5,909 nt of DNA from Actinomycetes bacterium (GTDB lineage: Bacteria > Actinomycetota > Actinomycetes > Actinomycetales > Cellulomonadaceae). Shown in pieces: positions 5,305 to 5,909 of this stretch. Made by a program: the position numbers and the translations under genes. A model generated the notes under the pieces. The model worked only from the letters and a program-made list of their open reading frames with translations, was not told the DNA's origin and did no database searches. The first letter of the stretch is position 1. Each line of letters starts with the position of its first letter. The DNA lies in assembly GCA_023412515.1 (NCBI GenBank), contig JAEYNO010000116.1:1-5909 (forward strand). Direction: 5' to 3'.

Positions 5305-5456
5305 ACACCGCCGAACGCGGGGTTCTGCCGGTCATGGGCCACCCGAACCGGCAGAACCCCGCACTCGCGTCACGGTGACCACCACGGCCACCCACACCGC
5401 CGAACGCGGGGTTCTGCCGGTCATGGGCCACCGGAACCGGCAGAACCCCGCACTCG
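5302..5456. repeat. Directly repeated 66-base unit, each containing a long hairpin
   Basis: Bases 5302-5367 and 5391-5456 match at 65 of 66 positions (the only difference is C5344 versus G5433). Each contains perfect 16-base inverted arms, GCGGGGTTCTGCCGGT and its complement. The arms are at 5317-5332 with 5347-5362, and at 5406-5421 with 5436-5451, and each pair encloses a 14-base loop starting CATGGGCCACC. Pairing continues imperfectly outward (CGAAC against ACTCG). There is no T-run on either strand, so a classical intrinsic terminator is not indicated, though such hairpins can stop or stabilise RNA. The block resembles extragenic palindromic (REP/BIME-like) elements. Confidence 0.85.
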
Positions 5457-5594
5457 GCGGGCGGTGGAGCCGACGGGGGGACGTCGAAACCGGCAGAAGG
5501 CCGCACTCGGCGGGTGGTGGAGCCAGCGGGGGGCCACCGGAACCGGCAGAAGGCCGCACTCGGGGGGTGGTGGAGCCGGCAGGCCCCGGCGACG
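5436..5594. repeat. 53-base tandem repeat array, three units
   Basis: The 21-base core beginning ACCGGCAGAA and ending CGCACTCG starts at 5436, 5489 and 5542, exactly 53 bases apart each time. The first unit has CCCC in the centre, the other two GGCC. The intervening sequence is also conserved: CGGCGGGYGGTGGAGCC follows the core in the first two units, with one change in the third (G for C early in the tract). The first array unit is also the right arm of the second hairpin, so the array and the palindromes are built from one core sequence. The stretch 5149-5617 holds no gene; these repeats, the G-rich tract and the purS promoter account for nearly all of it. Confidence 0.8.
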
Positions 5595-5617
5595 TCGCGT
5601 CGGTGCCGGTGCCGGCG

Positions 5618-5909
5618 TCAGAGAGTGGTGTGCGTCCAGGTGCCCGCGACCAGGGTCGCTGCGACGCGGACGCCGCGGATCCCGCCGGGCGTGGCCGCGA
5701 GCGCGAGCGGGTCGTCGTCGAGCACCGCGAGGTCCGCCGGGTCGCCGACGCGCAGACCGAGCGGCCGCCCGTCGGTCGACGCCGCGAGGGCCGTGACCGC
5801 GTCGAGCGCCTGCTCGGGGTGCCACGAGGGACGGTCGTCGCCCGTGCGCCACACCGCCGCGTCGACCGCCAGCCACGGGTCCAGCGGGGCGACGGGCGCG
5901 TCGGAGCCG
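5618..5909 (-). CDS. Amidohydrolase family protein (YtcJ-like), C-terminal part, 5' end outside window
   Basis: Ninety-six residues end at a TGA at 5618-5620; the frame is open to the right edge, beginning with one partial codon. The visible part starts GSDAPVAPLDPW, matching the conserved 'GSDxPv.p.dPw' that follows the last barrel strand of YtcJ-like amidohydrolases (Amidohydro_3), where the Asp is a metal or catalytic ligand. It continues with AVDAAVWRTG (14-23), WHPEQALDAVTALAASTDG (29-47) and LGLRVGDPADLAVLDDDPLA (50-69), the strand region of the small composite domain. It ends at VRVAATLVAGTWTHTT (80-95), the usual 'V..T.v.G..vy' terminus. The substrate cannot be assigned. The gene points toward purS, but 469 bases and the repeat block separate them, so a shared transcript is unlikely. 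Confidence 0.9.
   Translation of the reverse strand, partial: GSDAPVAPLDPWLAVDAAVWRTGDDRPSWHPEQALDAVTALAASTDGRPLGLRVGDPADLAVLDDDPLALAATPGGIRGVRVAATLVAGTWTHTTL

Noticed and set aside
5312..5362. Intrinsic terminator of the amidohydrolase gene
   Set aside because: The hairpins are strong but no T-run follows on the minus strand and they lie more than 250 bases from the stop codon. A termination role is possible, but a canonical terminator is not supported.
5302..5594. CRISPR array
   Set aside because: The cores recur at 53-base spacing, but the intervening segments are similar to each other rather than unique spacers, two copies are inverted, and no cas gene is visible.

Overview
This window comes from a very GC-rich bacterial chromosome, roughly three-quarters G+C by eye, with strong G/C bias at codon third positions and frequent GTG starts. 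The separate PurS and PurQ subunits, DUF1345 and DUF72 proteins, and promoters with a TANNNT -10 element placed directly before start codons all suggest an actinomycete. Something like Cellulomonas or another member of the Micrococcales is my inference; no rRNA or species marker is present.

Layout from right to left, since most genes lie on the minus strand. At 5618-5909 is the C-terminal end of a YtcJ-like amidohydrolase whose start lies beyond the right edge. A 469-base gene-free stretch follows (5149-5617). It holds a family of 21-base repeats, two of which are paired into near-perfect hairpins and three of which are phased at exactly 53 bases, then a C-rich block that is a good G-quadruplex candidate on the minus strand, then the purS promoter. 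Next is a compact operon: purS (4861-5148), purQ (4166-4861, TGATG overlap) and a two-domain GNAT acetyltransferase (3084-4148). PurS and PurQ are two of the three subunits of FGAM synthase in purine synthesis; purL is not adjacent. A DUF1345 membrane protein (2418-3065, plus strand) converges on the acetyltransferase gene with 18 bases between them. Divergent from it, a CPBP-like membrane protein (1524-2210) and a DUF72/YecE protein (741-1469) run leftward and may share a transcript.

The most interesting part is the left end. The minus-strand gene that leaves the window (1-495) encodes a protein resembling the C-terminal part of luciferase-like flavin monooxygenases. Its 5' region has a TAGGGT -10 box exactly six bases before the ATG of a nine-codon open reading frame, MFSVRVCCR, whose two cysteine codons are both TGT. 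This is the architecture of the leaderless polycysteine leader peptides described in mycobacteria as cysteine-responsive attenuators. A segment of the small ORF can also pair with the ribosome-binding site of the downstream gene, which gives a concrete mechanism: stalling at the Cys codons would expose the site. I propose that the leftward transcription unit is a cysteine- or sulfur-regulated operon.

Many long open frames in other registers, including one of more than 800 codons on the plus strand across 537-3065, are by-products of the base composition. They were not annotated, except for the real C-terminal part of that one (DUF1345).
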